Positions 1 through 8,560 of a stretch of DNA of 24,791 nucleotides are shown in pieces (within the stretch, counting starts at the first letter, position 1; each line of letters starts with the position of its first letter). The stretch covers positions 1 through 24,791 of the forward strand of contig JADFPM010000008.1 of the NCBI GenBank assembly GCA_022562335.1, in the 5' to 3' direction. The notes under the pieces were generated by a model. That model ran no database searches, had not been told where the DNA came from, and saw only the letters and a program-made list of their open reading frames with translations. This DNA comes from Chloroflexota bacterium (GTDB taxonomy: Bacteria; Chloroflexota; Dehalococcoidia; Lucifugimonadales; UBA3495). The position numbers were made by a program, and so were the translations under genes.

Positions 1-91
1 ACACCGATATCCAACCCACCATTCAAATCGCTGAGGTCCTTCTTTAACCGTCTTTCGCGGTTAGATCTGCATTGGTTTCGGCAGGAGCCTT
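1..91 (+). promoter_or_regulatory. Leader upstream of the DUF885 gene, with hairpin and ribosome binding site
   Basis: The stretch holds a short inverted repeat, TAACCG at 45-50 and CGGTTA at 58-63, around a 7-nt loop. An AGGAG Shine-Dalgarno at 83-87 lies four bases before the ATG at 92. No convincing -35/-10 pair was seen, and the upstream gene is outside the window. The hairpin could be the end of an upstream transcript or part of this leader. Confidence 0.4.
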
Positions 92-1759
92 ATGGCGGAA
101 TTCGGCAACGGGCAAGAACGGTTGGAAGGCCTATCTGAGCGTTTGATCCAGGAGTACTGGGATTTCTACCCCACGGCAGGTTCCCGCATCGGCCGGCATG
201 AGTACGATGGGCGCCTGCCGGACCTGACGCCAGCAAGTCTGTCGCGCCGCGTCGAATCCGTCCGCCGGGGGTTGAACCAGGTTTCGGCCATAGATCCCAG
301 CGGTTTTTCCAAGGAAGACCGGCTCAGCCATAGGCTGTTGGAGCAGTTTCTAAAGCGGGAACTGTTCACACTCACCGAGATGCGCCCCTGGGAGAACAAT
401 CCCATGCGCCAGGTGGGCTACCTGAACGTCGGCTCCTACGTCAGGCGTGATTACGCTCCCTTGGCGGACCGCCTGCGTTCGGCCTCCCAGGTATTGGCTC
501 AAATCCCCGAGTTCCTCGAAACCCTGGATGCCGCCTTGTCCGGCAGCCAACTGGGCGCGCCCGTTCTGGACATGAGCATCGAAGCCTATGCGGGGATGGC
601 CCGGTTTTACCGGCGGGACCTGGAACAGGCGGTGTCCGGTTTCGAAGACCGGGCGATCCTGGCCGAATTCAACCGGCTCAGGGGCTCGGCTGCCGGCGCA
701 GTCGACGGGTTTGTGGAGCGGCTAAAGGTCCGGCGTGAGGGCGCATCGGCCGAGTTTGCCATCGGCGCCGGGCTGTACCAGGCAATGATGTCTGAAGGCG
801 AGGCCGTCAACCTGCCCTTGGAAGAACTGGAACGGGTGGGGCAAGCCAACCTGGATGACAACCTGGCCCGGCTGGCCGAAGTGGCCGCGGAGATCGGCCC
901 CGGCCGCCCGGTAGCCGATATCGTGGCGGACATCAGCCGCAACCACCCTACTGCAGATGGGTTGATACCGGATACCCGGGAGATGTTGGAGGCGCTGCGC
1001 CAAGCCATGATCGACCTGGACATACTGTCGTTCCCCTCGGAGGACCGTTGCCAGGTCATGGAGACACCGGCCTACATGAGGTACGCATTTGCGGCCATGG
1101 ACAGCGCCGGCGCCCTGGAAACCAACGCCAGCGAATCATATTATTATGTAACCCCGGTGGAGCCTGACTGGACCGCCGTCCAGCGGGAGGAGTGGCTGTC
1201 CAATTTCAACTACGACACCCTGAAGATCATTTCCATCCACGAGGTGTATCCGGGCCATTTCGTCCATCACCTGCACAACAAATACGGCCGGGAACTGCCC
1301 CTGGTCAACCGGGTGGCCACATCATATGCCTTCACCGAGGGTTGGGCCCACTATACCGAGGAAATGGTGCTTGACACGGACTACGCCCAGGGCCAGCCCA
1401 ACCTCGTCTTGACCCAACTGTTGGAGGCCCTGGTGCGCAATTGCCGCTACCTTTGTTCCATACGCATGCACACCCAGGGAATGACCCTAGACCAGGCCAC
1501 CCGATTTTTCACGGATAATGCCTATATGGGGGAACTTCCCGCCCGGCGTGAGGCGTTGCGAGGTACCTTCGACCCCGGCTATCTCAACTACACCCTGGGG
1601 AAATTGATGATCAAAAAGCTGGCGAAGGATTACCGGCGGGAGAAGGCCGGCGCTTTCTCGTTGAAGGGATTCCACGACCAACTGCTTTCCTACGGCGCTC
1701 CTGCCCTGCCCCTACTGCGGGAAGTCATGCTGGAGGACCCGGGCGGCTCGCCGGTTTAA
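92..1759 (+). CDS. DUF885 family zinc-metallopeptidase-like protein
   Basis: This is a 555-residue protein of the DUF885 family (M32/M2-like alpha-helical putative metallohydrolases), which is typically 550-600 residues, so it looks complete. The family signature HEVYPGH is at residues 383-389, followed by FTEGWAHYTEE, which supplies candidate acidic metal ligands around E416 and E423-E424. No signal peptide or membrane segment is evident, so it is probably cytoplasmic. The physiological substrate is unknown for most members; peptide or carboxylic ester/amide hydrolysis is inferred from the metal motif. The ATG at 92 has AGGAG four bases upstream. The gene converges with the PIG-L gene, 43 bp separating the two stop codons. 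The family assignment is firm; the enzymatic role is not. Confidence 0.9.
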   Translation: MAEFGNGQERLEGLSERLIQEYWDFYPTAGSRIGRHEYDGRLPDLTPASLSRRVESVRRGLNQVSAIDPSGFSKEDRLSHRLLEQFLKRELFTLTEMRPWENNPMRQVGYLNVGSYVRRDYAPLADRLRSASQVLAQIPEFLETLDAALSGSQLGAPVLDMSIEAYAGMARFYRRDLEQAVSGFEDRAILAEFNRLRGSAAGAVDGFVERLKVRREGASAEFAIGAGLYQAMMSEGEAVNLPLEELERVGQANLDDNLARLAEVAAEIGPGRPVADIVADISRNHPTADGLIPDTREMLEALRQAMIDLDILSFPSEDRCQVMETPAYMRYAFAAMDSAGALETNASESYYYVTPVEPDWTAVQREEWLSNFNYDTLKIISIHEVYPGHFVHHLHNKYGRELPLVNRVATSYAFTEGWAHYTEEMVLDTDYAQGQPNLVLTQLLEALVRNCRYLCSIRMHTQGMTLDQATRFFTDNAYMGELPARREALRGTFDPGYLNYTLGKLMIKKLAKDYRREKAGAFSLKGFHDQLLSYGAPALPLLREVMLEDPGGSPV

Positions 1760-1802
1760 GCGAGCAGCAGCCAGATATCGATACTACTCGTTTAACGGCA
1801 AC

Positions 1803-2525
1803 CTAGGTGCGAAACGTGACCTTGCGGAAGGCTTCGGCAAGCTGGTACGGCTCGGTGGCGGACTTCCCGGCGTCCCGGGCCCTCTCTTCCACGAATCCCC
1901 TTATTTCAGCTTCCGAGCGGTCACCGATCTGGCTCTTGTGGGCCATCACCGCCTCGACCTTGGTGTCAATGGCATCGGAGATATCCACGAAGGTATCGGC
2001 CAATTCGGTGCCCCAGAATAGGACCGTTCCCGTTTTATGCGGCTCCAGGCCTTCGTCCCGCCACAGCTCAACGAAATTCAAATGATCCCTGGCTGCGGGA
2101 AACACGGCGTCCAGGGTGACCTGGCCGGTTATGCGGTGGTCCCGGTGCCAGGCCAGGTTCCTGCGGTACGGTTCCGGGCATAGCACCACGTCGGGCCGCA
2201 CCAGCCTTATTTGCCGGACGATCTCTTTGCGAAACTCTCTGGTATCCTCCAGTTCCCCGTCGGGGTGGTGGAGCGACACCACGTCGGCCGCTCCCAAAAC
2301 ATGGGCGGCAACCCTTTGTTCCTGTTCCCTCACCGCCGATAATTCTTGTGACGTCACATTTGGGTCCGTCGTCCCGTTGCCGCCATCGGTGCATAAGACG
2401 TAATGGACTTCGGCGCCCCGGCTGATCCAATGGGCTAATGAGCCTCCGCACCAAAATTCGGCGTTGTCGGGATGGGGCGTAACCACCAGCACCCGCTGGG
2501 GGATCTCCTCGTTACCTTCTACCAT
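1803..2525 (-). CDS. PIG-L/LmbE-family N-acetylglucosaminyl deacetylase-like protein
   Basis: The 240-residue protein has the PIG-L/LmbE fold signature. The N-terminal motif is PHPDNAEFWCGG with H18, D20 and N21; the second motif is HRDH at 127-130. Characterised members (MshB, BshB, LmbE-like enzymes) are zinc-dependent deacetylases of GlcNAc-type conjugates, such as GlcNAc-inositol or GlcNAc-malate in thiol biosynthesis. In the usual HPDD motif the first Asp is the general base and the second binds zinc; here the second is Asn (N21), a substitution at a metal ligand position. The ATG at 2525 has GGAGAG about 10 bases upstream. No signal peptide is seen. The substrate cannot be told from sequence. 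A link to the MshA-like and MshD-like proteins in this window is possible but unproven. Confidence 0.88.
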   Translation of the reverse strand: MVEGNEEIPQRVLVVTPHPDNAEFWCGGSLAHWISRGAEVHYVLCTDGGNGTTDPNVTSQELSAVREQEQRVAAHVLGAADVVSLHHPDGELEDTREFRKEIVRQIRLVRPDVVLCPEPYRRNLAWHRDHRITGQVTLDAVFPAARDHLNFVELWRDEGLEPHKTGTVLFWGTELADTFVDISDAIDTKVEAVMAHKSQIGDRSEAEIRGFVEERARDAGKSATEPYQLAEAFRKVTFRT

Positions 2526-3257
2526 GGGCCGGTTCTCTCCAGACTAAAGAATATCAAAGGATTCCGATGACCGGGCGTCATTCCTGGGGCACATCCACCA
2601 CCAAACGCGGTCCTGTCCCGTCCCTTTGTGACAGGCACGCCGAGACGCAAAGTGGATTGGATCCGGTGAGGTTTACAGGTCCGGGCAACGCGAGATGGGG
2701 CATCCGCCGAGACTTTTCCTGGAATCTGCCTCCCTGAACTCTGCCTCAAGGAAGGCCATCGGCGCTGTTTGATCACCGTGATCCACCGTTGGCAGAAGAC
2801 CAATGGACAGGCATGGAATATCAGGTGGTTCGGCAGCCCATAGACCTGTTTCGTGAATATTGTGAGCCGTGCAATATAGTACATGAACGCCGCTGCCGAT
2901 TCAATTACATAGTTTGGGCAACCTGGCTAGAGATTTGGGAGACCGAGCCCGGTATGGGATACGGTTAACCTCATACTCGCGCGGCTGCAGGAGCAGACTC
3001 AACCCCCGCCAAGCCGTTGGGACTCGCGAAAGGCCATTTGGAACCGGTTTGCCAGGCACTGGCTATAGGCGCAAGGCCAACGTCAAAAGCATTGCTGAAT
3101 ATGTTCTGCCCTCACTCTAGGGGCGTCGGTCTGGCAGGGTATAATATGGAATGGATAACTATGGCGAAAGATGGTATCAACGCTGGCGCTCATATTTTTT
3201 CATTATCCGCCGGTAATTCGTCATGGTGATGATTCTCCTCATTATTAGGGTGACATT
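2526..3257. other. 732-bp intergenic region without a recognisable gene
   Basis: This gap between divergent genes (PIG-L on minus, coiled-coil gene on plus) has several open frames, but none has family-like sequence, a good ribosome binding site or a consistent composition. No tRNA T-arm, transposase motif or long repeat was seen. The last 120 bases become AT-rich and hold a TATAAT box (3140-3145). Two overlapping mini-ORFs of about 21 codons (from 3151 and 3161) sit in what would be the leader of the coiled-coil gene. Some of the region may be decayed coding sequence, but I could not identify a source. Confidence 0.5.
3140..3145 (+). promoter_or_regulatory. Possible -10 box upstream of the coiled-coil gene
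   Basis: A perfect TATAAT lies 113 bp before the TTG start of the coiled-coil gene, at the beginning of a locally AT-rich stretch. At 16-18 bp spacing the upstream hexamer is poor (around 3116-3123, CTAGGG-like) and there is no TGn extension. The promoter is therefore weakly supported, or needs an activator or another sigma factor. Confidence 0.35.
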
Positions 3258-6200
3258 TTGACGGAACGACACGAGGATCCGGATATCTCTAACAGCCAGG
3301 CCGCCTCTCCCAACGCGAATGATGCCGAATCAGGCCAACCGGGCTCGGACATCGCCCTTGACCTTGAAGCAACAGCCGCGGCCCACGAACGAGAGCGGAC
3401 AAACCTGGAAAACCAACTGGCTATTCTCCGCCAACGGGTAACCGAGCTTGACCAGCGGCTGGCGGACCGTAACCAGGAGATTCGGGACCATGAACTGCGG
3501 GGCGCCGCGGCCGACAGAGACCGGGAAAACCTGACGGTCCAGTTGGAAGAAGGGATCCATCGCGCCACAGCCATGGACCAGCAGCTCTCCGACCGGTCGC
3601 AGGATGTTCAGGTCCTTGAGGCACGGGTGGCGGCCTCGGAAGAAGGGGCGAAAACCCTCACTGCCCAATTGGGGGAGAGCCGCCAACACGGAACCGGGTT
3701 GGAGCAGCAGCTCTCGAACCGGGCCCAAGAGGTCCAGAGCCTCGAAGCACGCGCCATATCGGCTGAGAGAGACCGGGAAAACCTCACCGGCCAATCTGGG
3801 GAGCGGCTCCAGCGGGTCACCGAGTTGGAGAAGCTGCTTGCGGCGAGAATCGAAAACAACCAGAGTCTTGAACTAAGAACGGTATCGGCCGAAAAAGACC
3901 GGGAGAGCCTAACCGTTCAACTTGAAGAAGGCCGACAGCGAGCGGCGGAGTTAGGGGAACAGCTCTCCGGCCAAGCCCAAGAGATCCAAGATCTCGAGGC
4001 CAGGGCCGCCACGTCCGATGTAGGGACGACAAATCTCGCCACCCAATTGGATGAGGGCCGGCGCCAAGCGGCCGAGTTGGAACAGCAGATCGCCGCGCGT
4101 CTCCAGGAAATTCGAGGGCTCGAAACGCGGGCGGCAGCCGCGGAAAGAGACCGGGACGATTTTGCCGGCCAACTGGAAGAGAAGAACCAGCAGGCATCGG
4201 AGCTAGAGCAACACGTCTCGGATAAAACACAAGAGATTCAGGACCTCGGGGAACGCGTTGGATCCATCGAAGAAGCGTCAGCCAGCCTCAACTTGCGCCT
4301 GGAAGAAGCAAATCAGCAGGCCACGGAGTTGGAACGGCAACTCTCAGGACGAACCCAAGAAAATCGGGGCCTTGAGCAACGGGTCACAGCCGTGGAAAAA
4401 GAGCGGGATGATCTGAGCGATCAGATGGAGGAGGGACGCCAAAGGACCGCGGAGGTCGAATCGCAACTCTCGGAGCAAACCTTGGAAGTCCAGAGCCTGG
4501 AGGCGCTGGTCGTAGCGGCAGAGGAAGACGCGGCAGCTTCTAGCACCCGATATGAAGAAGGGCACCAGCGTGTTTCCGAAGTGGAACAGCAACTCGCATT
4601 GCATGAGCAGCAAGTCGAAGAGCTTGAGGCCAAGGCTGGGGCTGCGGAAGAACAAATCAAATCCCTGGGCGTCCAACTAGAAGAGGGGAGCCAGCGGGAA
4701 ACGGAGTTTGAGCGGCGGCTCTCGGACCGCGCCCAGGATATCCAGGGGCTAGCGGACCGGTTAGTCGCGGCCGATAGTGACGCTGAATCCCTCGAAACCC
4801 AATTGGAAGAAGGCCGCCAGCTATCAACGGAGTTGGAGCAACAACTCTCGGCTCGGATCCAAGAGATCCTTAACCATGAGCGCCGGGCCGTAACGGCGGA
4901 AAAAGACCAGGAAGACCTGGAAAGCCAACTGGAGGAAGGACGCCAGCAGGCAGCAGGGCTGGAGCAAAACCTTTCGGAACAAGCCCAACAAGTCCAAACC
5001 CTCGAAGCAAGGGCGGTATCAGCCGAAGGCCAAGGGGAAACCCTTAACGCCCAATTGGAGCAGTTCCGCCAACGGTCAACAGAATTGGAACGGCAGCTTT
5101 CCGACCAGGAACAAGAGATTCAAGGACTACAAACGAGGGCCACATCAGCCCAAGAAGAAACGGACGTCCTCATCGCCCAATTAGATGAGGGTCGCCTGCG
5201 GGCCTCGGAGTTGGAGCAGCAGCTTTCCGGCCGGGCCCAGGAGATCCAGGGCTTGGAAGCTAACACGATAGCGATCCAGGAAGGCAAGGAAGCCTTAAAT
5301 GCCCAATTGGACGAAAGGCGCCAGCGTGCTACAGAACTGGAGCAACTGCTGGAGGACCGCAGTCAGCAGGTTCAAGGGCTTGAACTGCGGGCAATAGCGG
5401 CAGAAAGAGACCTTGAGCATCTAACCAGCGAAACTTCGGAGCGGCGCGAACGTACAACCGAGTTGGAGCAGCAACTTGAATCCCGGAACCAGGAGATCCA
5501 CGACCACGAGTTGCAGGCCGTAGGATCCGAGAAAGACCATGCCAATTTGATCAGCCAATATGAGCGGGGAACCCATCGCATAACCGAATTGGAGCAACTC
5601 CTGTCCGGCCGCAATCTGGAAGTCCAGGGCCTTGAGACCCGGTTGGCATCGGCTGAAGAAAGTTCGGAAACCCTAAGCATTCAATCGGAAACCCTAAGCA
5701 CCCAATTGGAAGCGGAACACTTGCGGACCACGGAGTTGGAGCAAGGACTTTCGGCTCGGATCCAGGAGATGCGGGGGGTCGAGGCGCGGGCCATCGCAGC
5801 CGAAGAAGGGACCGAAACCCTGGGTGGCCAATTGGAAGAAGGCCACCAACGGGCACGAGAGCTGGAGCATCAACTTTCGATACGCATGCAAGAGATCCGC
5901 GACCAAGAGTTGAAGGAGGTCGCGGCCGACAGAGACAGAGACAATCTCGCCAGCCAATTGAACGACGTGCGCCAGCACGCGGCCGAGTTGGCGCAGCAAC
6001 TATCGGCGCGGCTCCAAGAAGTCCAAAGCCTGGAGATCAGGGCCTCGGCATCCGAAGAAGAAGCCGAATCCCTTAGCGCGCGATTCGAGGCGGAAAAACA
6101 GCGGTCAGCTGAGTTCGAACAACAACTAACCGACCCCAGCAAAGACTTGCATACTATCGAGCAGCGCGCCCTGGCGGCAGAGAAAGCCAGGAACGATCTA

Positions 6201-7181
6201 ACCGGCCAGTACTACACCGTGACCAGCCAATTACAGGAAGCACGACGGCGGGCCACGGAGTTGGAGCAACAGAACTCGGCGCGCACCAAGGATTTCCAGA
6301 CCCTCGAAGCACGCGCGACGGCGGCTGAAAGGGAACGGGACAACCTGAATAGCCAATGGAATGAAGGAGAACTGCGGACCGCCGAGTTGGAAGAGCAACT
6401 CTCGGCGCGGACCCAGCAGGTCGAATCGCTAGAGGAACGGACTTTGGCCGCTGAAAGCACCAGGGACAATCAAAACAGCCAACTGGAAGATGTGCGCCGG
6501 CGGGCCACCGAGTTGGGGCAGCAGGTCTCAGCGCGAACCCAGGAGATCCAGAGCCTCGAGCGCAGGGCCACGGCCGCCGAAAGCACCAGGGAGCGGGTAA
6601 CGAGTCAATTGACCGAGACCCGTGATCGAGTACAGGAATTGGAGCAACAACTCTCGGCACGGGTCCAGGAAGTCGAGGGCCTCGATGCACGGGTCGTGCC
6701 GGCCGAGAGAGACAGGGCAAAACTGACCAGCCAATATTTTAGCCTGACCAGCCAGGTGGAAGAGGGCCGGCGGCGGGCAACCCAGTTAGAGGAACAACTT
6801 GCTGCGCGGACCCAGGAAGTCGTGGACCTCGAACGCCGGGCGGCCGCGGCGGAGACGGACCGGGAGGAATTAAAGAGCCAAGTGGAGGCCGCCGGGCCGG
6901 GTACCGTCCAAAAACGGTTCCGCGTCGTGGTAGACCGCCTCGGATTCGCCCGGAGAACGCCACGTGCGAGGACCGGAGCCACTCAACGGTTAAACGCCGG
7001 CGAGCGCCAAACCAGCGGCCAACCAAGCCAGGTTACAATGCCTGCGGATAACGAAGATACCGGCGAGCCGACACCCTCGACAGCGGCACCCGACAAACCG
7101 CGCTCAACACTGCCTTCGTCTCCCATCTATGGGTCGATAAGGTACGCAAACAAAAAGAAGACGGAAAAACCGTTCCTTTAG
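3258..7181 (+). CDS. Giant heptad-repeat coiled-coil protein, function unknown
   Basis: This 1307-residue protein has three parts. Residues 1-40 are polar and disordered-looking. Residues 41-1195 are a continuous coiled coil made of 27 tandem units, with a partial 28th unit to about 1210. Residues 1211-1307 form a basic Pro/Thr/Lys-rich tail ending KKKTEKPFL. Each unit reads roughly xAAExDRExLxxQLEEGRQR followed by ATELEQQLSARxQEIQxLEA. Hydrophobic residues fall at unit positions 3, 10, 14, 21, 24, 28, 35, 38 and 42, a strict 3-4 heptad pattern. There is no signal peptide, membrane segment, sortase motif, or ATPase head or hinge, so it is not an SMC/Rad50 protein. The TTG start has AGGGTGA at 3247-3253, and an in-frame TAG at 3246-3248 leaves no earlier start. 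A cytoplasmic structural rod or scaffold is inferred from architecture alone. Automated similarity to SMC, myosin or M protein would be only coiled-coil resemblance. Confidence 0.85.
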   Translation: MTERHEDPDISNSQAASPNANDAESGQPGSDIALDLEATAAAHERERTNLENQLAILRQRVTELDQRLADRNQEIRDHELRGAAADRDRENLTVQLEEGIHRATAMDQQLSDRSQDVQVLEARVAASEEGAKTLTAQLGESRQHGTGLEQQLSNRAQEVQSLEARAISAERDRENLTGQSGERLQRVTELEKLLAARIENNQSLELRTVSAEKDRESLTVQLEEGRQRAAELGEQLSGQAQEIQDLEARAATSDVGTTNLATQLDEGRRQAAELEQQIAARLQEIRGLETRAAAAERDRDDFAGQLEEKNQQASELEQHVSDKTQEIQDLGERVGSIEEASASLNLRLEEANQQATELERQLSGRTQENRGLEQRVTAVEKERDDLSDQMEEGRQRTAEVESQLSEQTLEVQSLEALVVAAEEDAAASSTRYEEGHQRVSEVEQQLALHEQQVEELEAKAGAAEEQIKSLGVQLEEGSQRETEFERRLSDRAQDIQGLADRLVAADSDAESLETQLEEGRQLSTELEQQLSARIQEILNHERRAVTAEKDQEDLESQLEEGRQQAAGLEQNLSEQAQQVQTLEARAVSAEGQGETLNAQLEQFRQRSTELERQLSDQEQEIQGLQTRATSAQEETDVLIAQLDEGRLRASELEQQLSGRAQEIQGLEANTIAIQEGKEALNAQLDERRQRATELEQLLEDRSQQVQGLELRAIAAERDLEHLTSETSERRERTTELEQQLESRNQEIHDHELQAVGSEKDHANLISQYERGTHRITELEQLLSGRNLEVQGLETRLASAEESSETLSIQSETLSTQLEAEHLRTTELEQGLSARIQEMRGVEARAIAAEEGTETLGGQLEEGHQRARELEHQLSIRMQEIRDQELKEVAADRDRDNLASQLNDVRQHAAELAQQLSARLQEVQSLEIRASASEEEAESLSARFEAEKQRSAEFEQQLTDPSKDLHTIEQRALAAEKARNDLTGQYYTVTSQLQEARRRATELEQQNSARTKDFQTLEARATAAERERDNLNSQWNEGELRTAELEEQLSARTQQVESLEERTLAAESTRDNQNSQLEDVRRRATELGQQVSARTQEIQSLERRATAAESTRERVTSQLTETRDRVQELEQQLSARVQEVEGLDARVVPAERDRAKLTSQYFSLTSQVEEGRRRATQLEEQLAARTQEVVDLERRAAAAETDREELKSQVEAAGPGTVQKRFRVVVDRLGFARRTPRARTGATQRLNAGERQTSGQPSQVTMPADNEDTGEPTPSTAAPDKPRSTLPSSPIYGSIRYANKKKTEKPFL
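3378..6842 (+). repeat. 27 tandem in-frame units of 126 or 147 bp (42 or 49 residues)
   Basis: Counting residues, units 1-27 fill residues 41-1195 exactly: 24 units of 42 residues and three (units 19, 23 and 27) of 49. Six or seven full heptads per unit keep the coiled-coil register unbroken throughout. The most conserved part is TELEQQLSAR (unit positions 22-31). A Gly at position 17 and Arg at 31 often occupy core positions. Units are diverged at DNA level, so this is an old amplification rather than a fresh tandem repeat, except for a 21-bp near-duplicate inside unit 19 (5664-5684 and 5685-5705). Confidence 0.9.
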
Positions 7182-7436
7182 CCCAGATCTATCAAGTAAG
7201 GCTGGCGACGCACGGCGAGCATCGGGTGCTAATTGGGCGATCACGCTGTGATCTCGAAATTGGCGCCGGCCGGATGAAGGCCCCGGATGACCTGAGAAGC
7301 GCGCAACACCGGCGATGCAGGCGCTGGACCTTAGGGTTACGGCTATCCCAGTTGGGGATTCAGCCTCGGCGGGAGCTCAGCCCCAGATGGGCGCCAATGT
7401 AGCTGGTGGGGCGAGATTCGAAGCTATTTCTCTGTC

Positions 7437-7465
7437 TTGTAGGCGGCAGGATAGTCTGCTACAAT
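7437..7465 (+). promoter_or_regulatory. Sigma70-type promoter for the tandem-GNAT gene
   Basis: TTGTAG (7437-7442) and TACAAT (7460-7465) are separated by exactly 17 bp, in the right orientation upstream of the acetyltransferase gene. The predicted transcription start is near 7472, giving a leader of about 125 nt to the proposed TTG start. Confidence 0.6.
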
Positions 7466-7472
7466 CGGCCCC

Positions 7473-7489
7473 AGGCGTGGTGAACGCCT
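7473..7489 (+). promoter_or_regulatory. Hairpin at the 5' end of the predicted tandem-GNAT transcript
   Basis: AGGCGT (7473-7478) and ACGCCT (7484-7489) form a perfect 6-bp stem with a 5-nt loop, starting essentially at the predicted transcription start. A transcript-stabilising 5' hairpin or a regulator site are both possible. Confidence 0.4.
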
Positions 7490-7597
7490 GAGGCGAAACT
7501 TAACTCGGGGAACAGTTCCGGGTTGCCCGGCCCCATGATACGCGGCAGCCTTCCGCCAACTTTCCACTCCGTCCACAGCTTACTCGGGAGCCTTCCC

Positions 7598-8560
7598 TTG
7601 CCCGTTGTGACTTTTACCGACGGCCATCTGCCTGCCTTGTTGGATTTTGTCGAATCCCTCAATGACTGGGGCAGCCAGGGCCGGGATCTGGGCCGCAAGA
7701 TTTTCCAAGAACTGCTGGAACAGCCCTGGCTTGACCTTCAAACTGACTGCTGGGTGCTGGAAGACCAAGGCGTGATCAGAGGATTCTGCCTGATTCACCG
7801 TGAGCCGCCCATCGGACGGTCGGTGATACAAATGGAAGTGGCCCCCAGCCTGGCTGGCGGCGTCCATGAAGGGGAATTGTTGGACACGGCGGTAGGTCAC
7901 TCTCGCAAGTGGGGCGCCAAAGTGGCCCACCTGTGCATCCCTGCGGGCCCCGCGAGCTCCGACCGGGCTGCCATGCTGGAAGAACGCGGTTTCACCGTTA
8001 TCCGGTCTTACACCAACATGTTGTGGCAAGGCGGTCATCTGCCGCTATGGTCGACGGCAAACGGCTATCAGGTTCGGCCATATCAACCCGGAGACGAAGG
8101 GCTTTTAACCCAGGTGCAAAATGCCGCATTTGCGGAAAGCTGGGGATTTTGCCCCAACACGGTCGAGCAGATCAAGTACCGGGCAGACATGTCCAATACC
8201 AGACACCAGGGCATATTGTTCCTGATACCCGGTCAACAACCACCCAATGAACAACCGGTCCAAGGTGAAAACCCCGCCGGCTATTGTTGGACCTGTTTGA
8301 TTCCCGTTCCCCAAGGTTTGAGGGGCATCATCGGGATGATTGGTGTGGTGCCCGAGTTCAGGGGCCGCGGTGTGAGCAAATCCATATTGATGGCCGGAAT
8401 GGACTACCTGCAATCGGCAGGCGCAACGAACATCGGGTTGGAAGTCGACTCCAGCAACACCCCGGCCATTCGGCTTTATGACTCAGTGGGGTTTGAGAAA
8501 ACCTCAGAGCTTCACTGGTTTGAGCTAGTGCTGTCGCGTTTAAACCCCGGCAATTGCTGA
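7598..8560 (+). CDS. Tandem GNAT-domain N-acetyltransferase, MshD (mycothiol synthase)-like
   Basis: Two GNAT folds are joined in one chain: a degenerate N-terminal copy (about residues 3-145) and a catalytic C-terminal copy (about 157-311). The second copy carries the acetyl-CoA pyrophosphate-binding motif RGRGV (about 255-259) and the typical ending NTPAIRLYDSVGFE. This architecture, and the segment QNAAFAESWG at the start of the second domain, resemble mycothiol synthase MshD, which acetylates Cys-GlcN-Ins. Many tandem-GNAT proteins act on other amines, so the substrate is open. I chose the TTG at 7598 (320 residues) because GGGAG lies seven bases upstream and the domain begins just after it; the frame is open back to 7523. 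The 3' end overlaps the opposing DUF502 gene by 49 bp. Confidence 0.8.
   Translation: MPVVTFTDGHLPALLDFVESLNDWGSQGRDLGRKIFQELLEQPWLDLQTDCWVLEDQGVIRGFCLIHREPPIGRSVIQMEVAPSLAGGVHEGELLDTAVGHSRKWGAKVAHLCIPAGPASSDRAAMLEERGFTVIRSYTNMLWQGGHLPLWSTANGYQVRPYQPGDEGLLTQVQNAAFAESWGFCPNTVEQIKYRADMSNTRHQGILFLIPGQQPPNEQPVQGENPAGYCWTCLIPVPQGLRGIIGMIGVVPEFRGRGVSKSILMAGMDYLQSAGATNIGLEVDSSNTPAIRLYDSVGFEKTSELHWFELVLSRLNPGNC

Larger units (their letters stand above)
7182..7597 (+). other. Intergenic region and leader before the tandem-GNAT gene
   Basis: About 255 bp after the coiled-coil stop show nothing recognisable beyond small hairpins (for example ATCCC/GGGAT near 7345); no U-tract terminator was seen. The right part holds a promoter (7437-7465), a leader hairpin (7473-7489) and the ribosome binding site GGGAG (7586-7590). 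An open frame runs upstream of the chosen start to 7523, but it has no Shine-Dalgarno and encodes no domain sequence. Confidence 0.5.

Noticed and set aside
2519..2884. 121-codon minus-strand open frame overlapping the PIG-L start
   Set aside because: It has no family motif and no consistent composition, and it overlaps the well-supported PIG-L start and its Shine-Dalgarno.
3151..3229. Two mini-ORFs (starts 3151 and 3161) just after the TATAAT box, one possibly leaderless
   Set aside because: There is no ribosome binding site and no recognisable peptide, and the promoter's -35 is poor; kept only as a note in the intergenic region.
2526..3257. Possible tRNA or small RNA gene in the large gap
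   Set aside because: No T-arm GTTCRA motif with flanking stem, and no acceptor-stem pairing, was found on either strand.
3245..7026. Many long minus-strand open frames opposite the coiled-coil gene
   Set aside because: They mirror the Glu/Gln/Arg-rich heptad codons, are repetitive Ser/Arg/Pro-rich, and lack ribosome binding sites and family motifs; they are shadows of the repeat.
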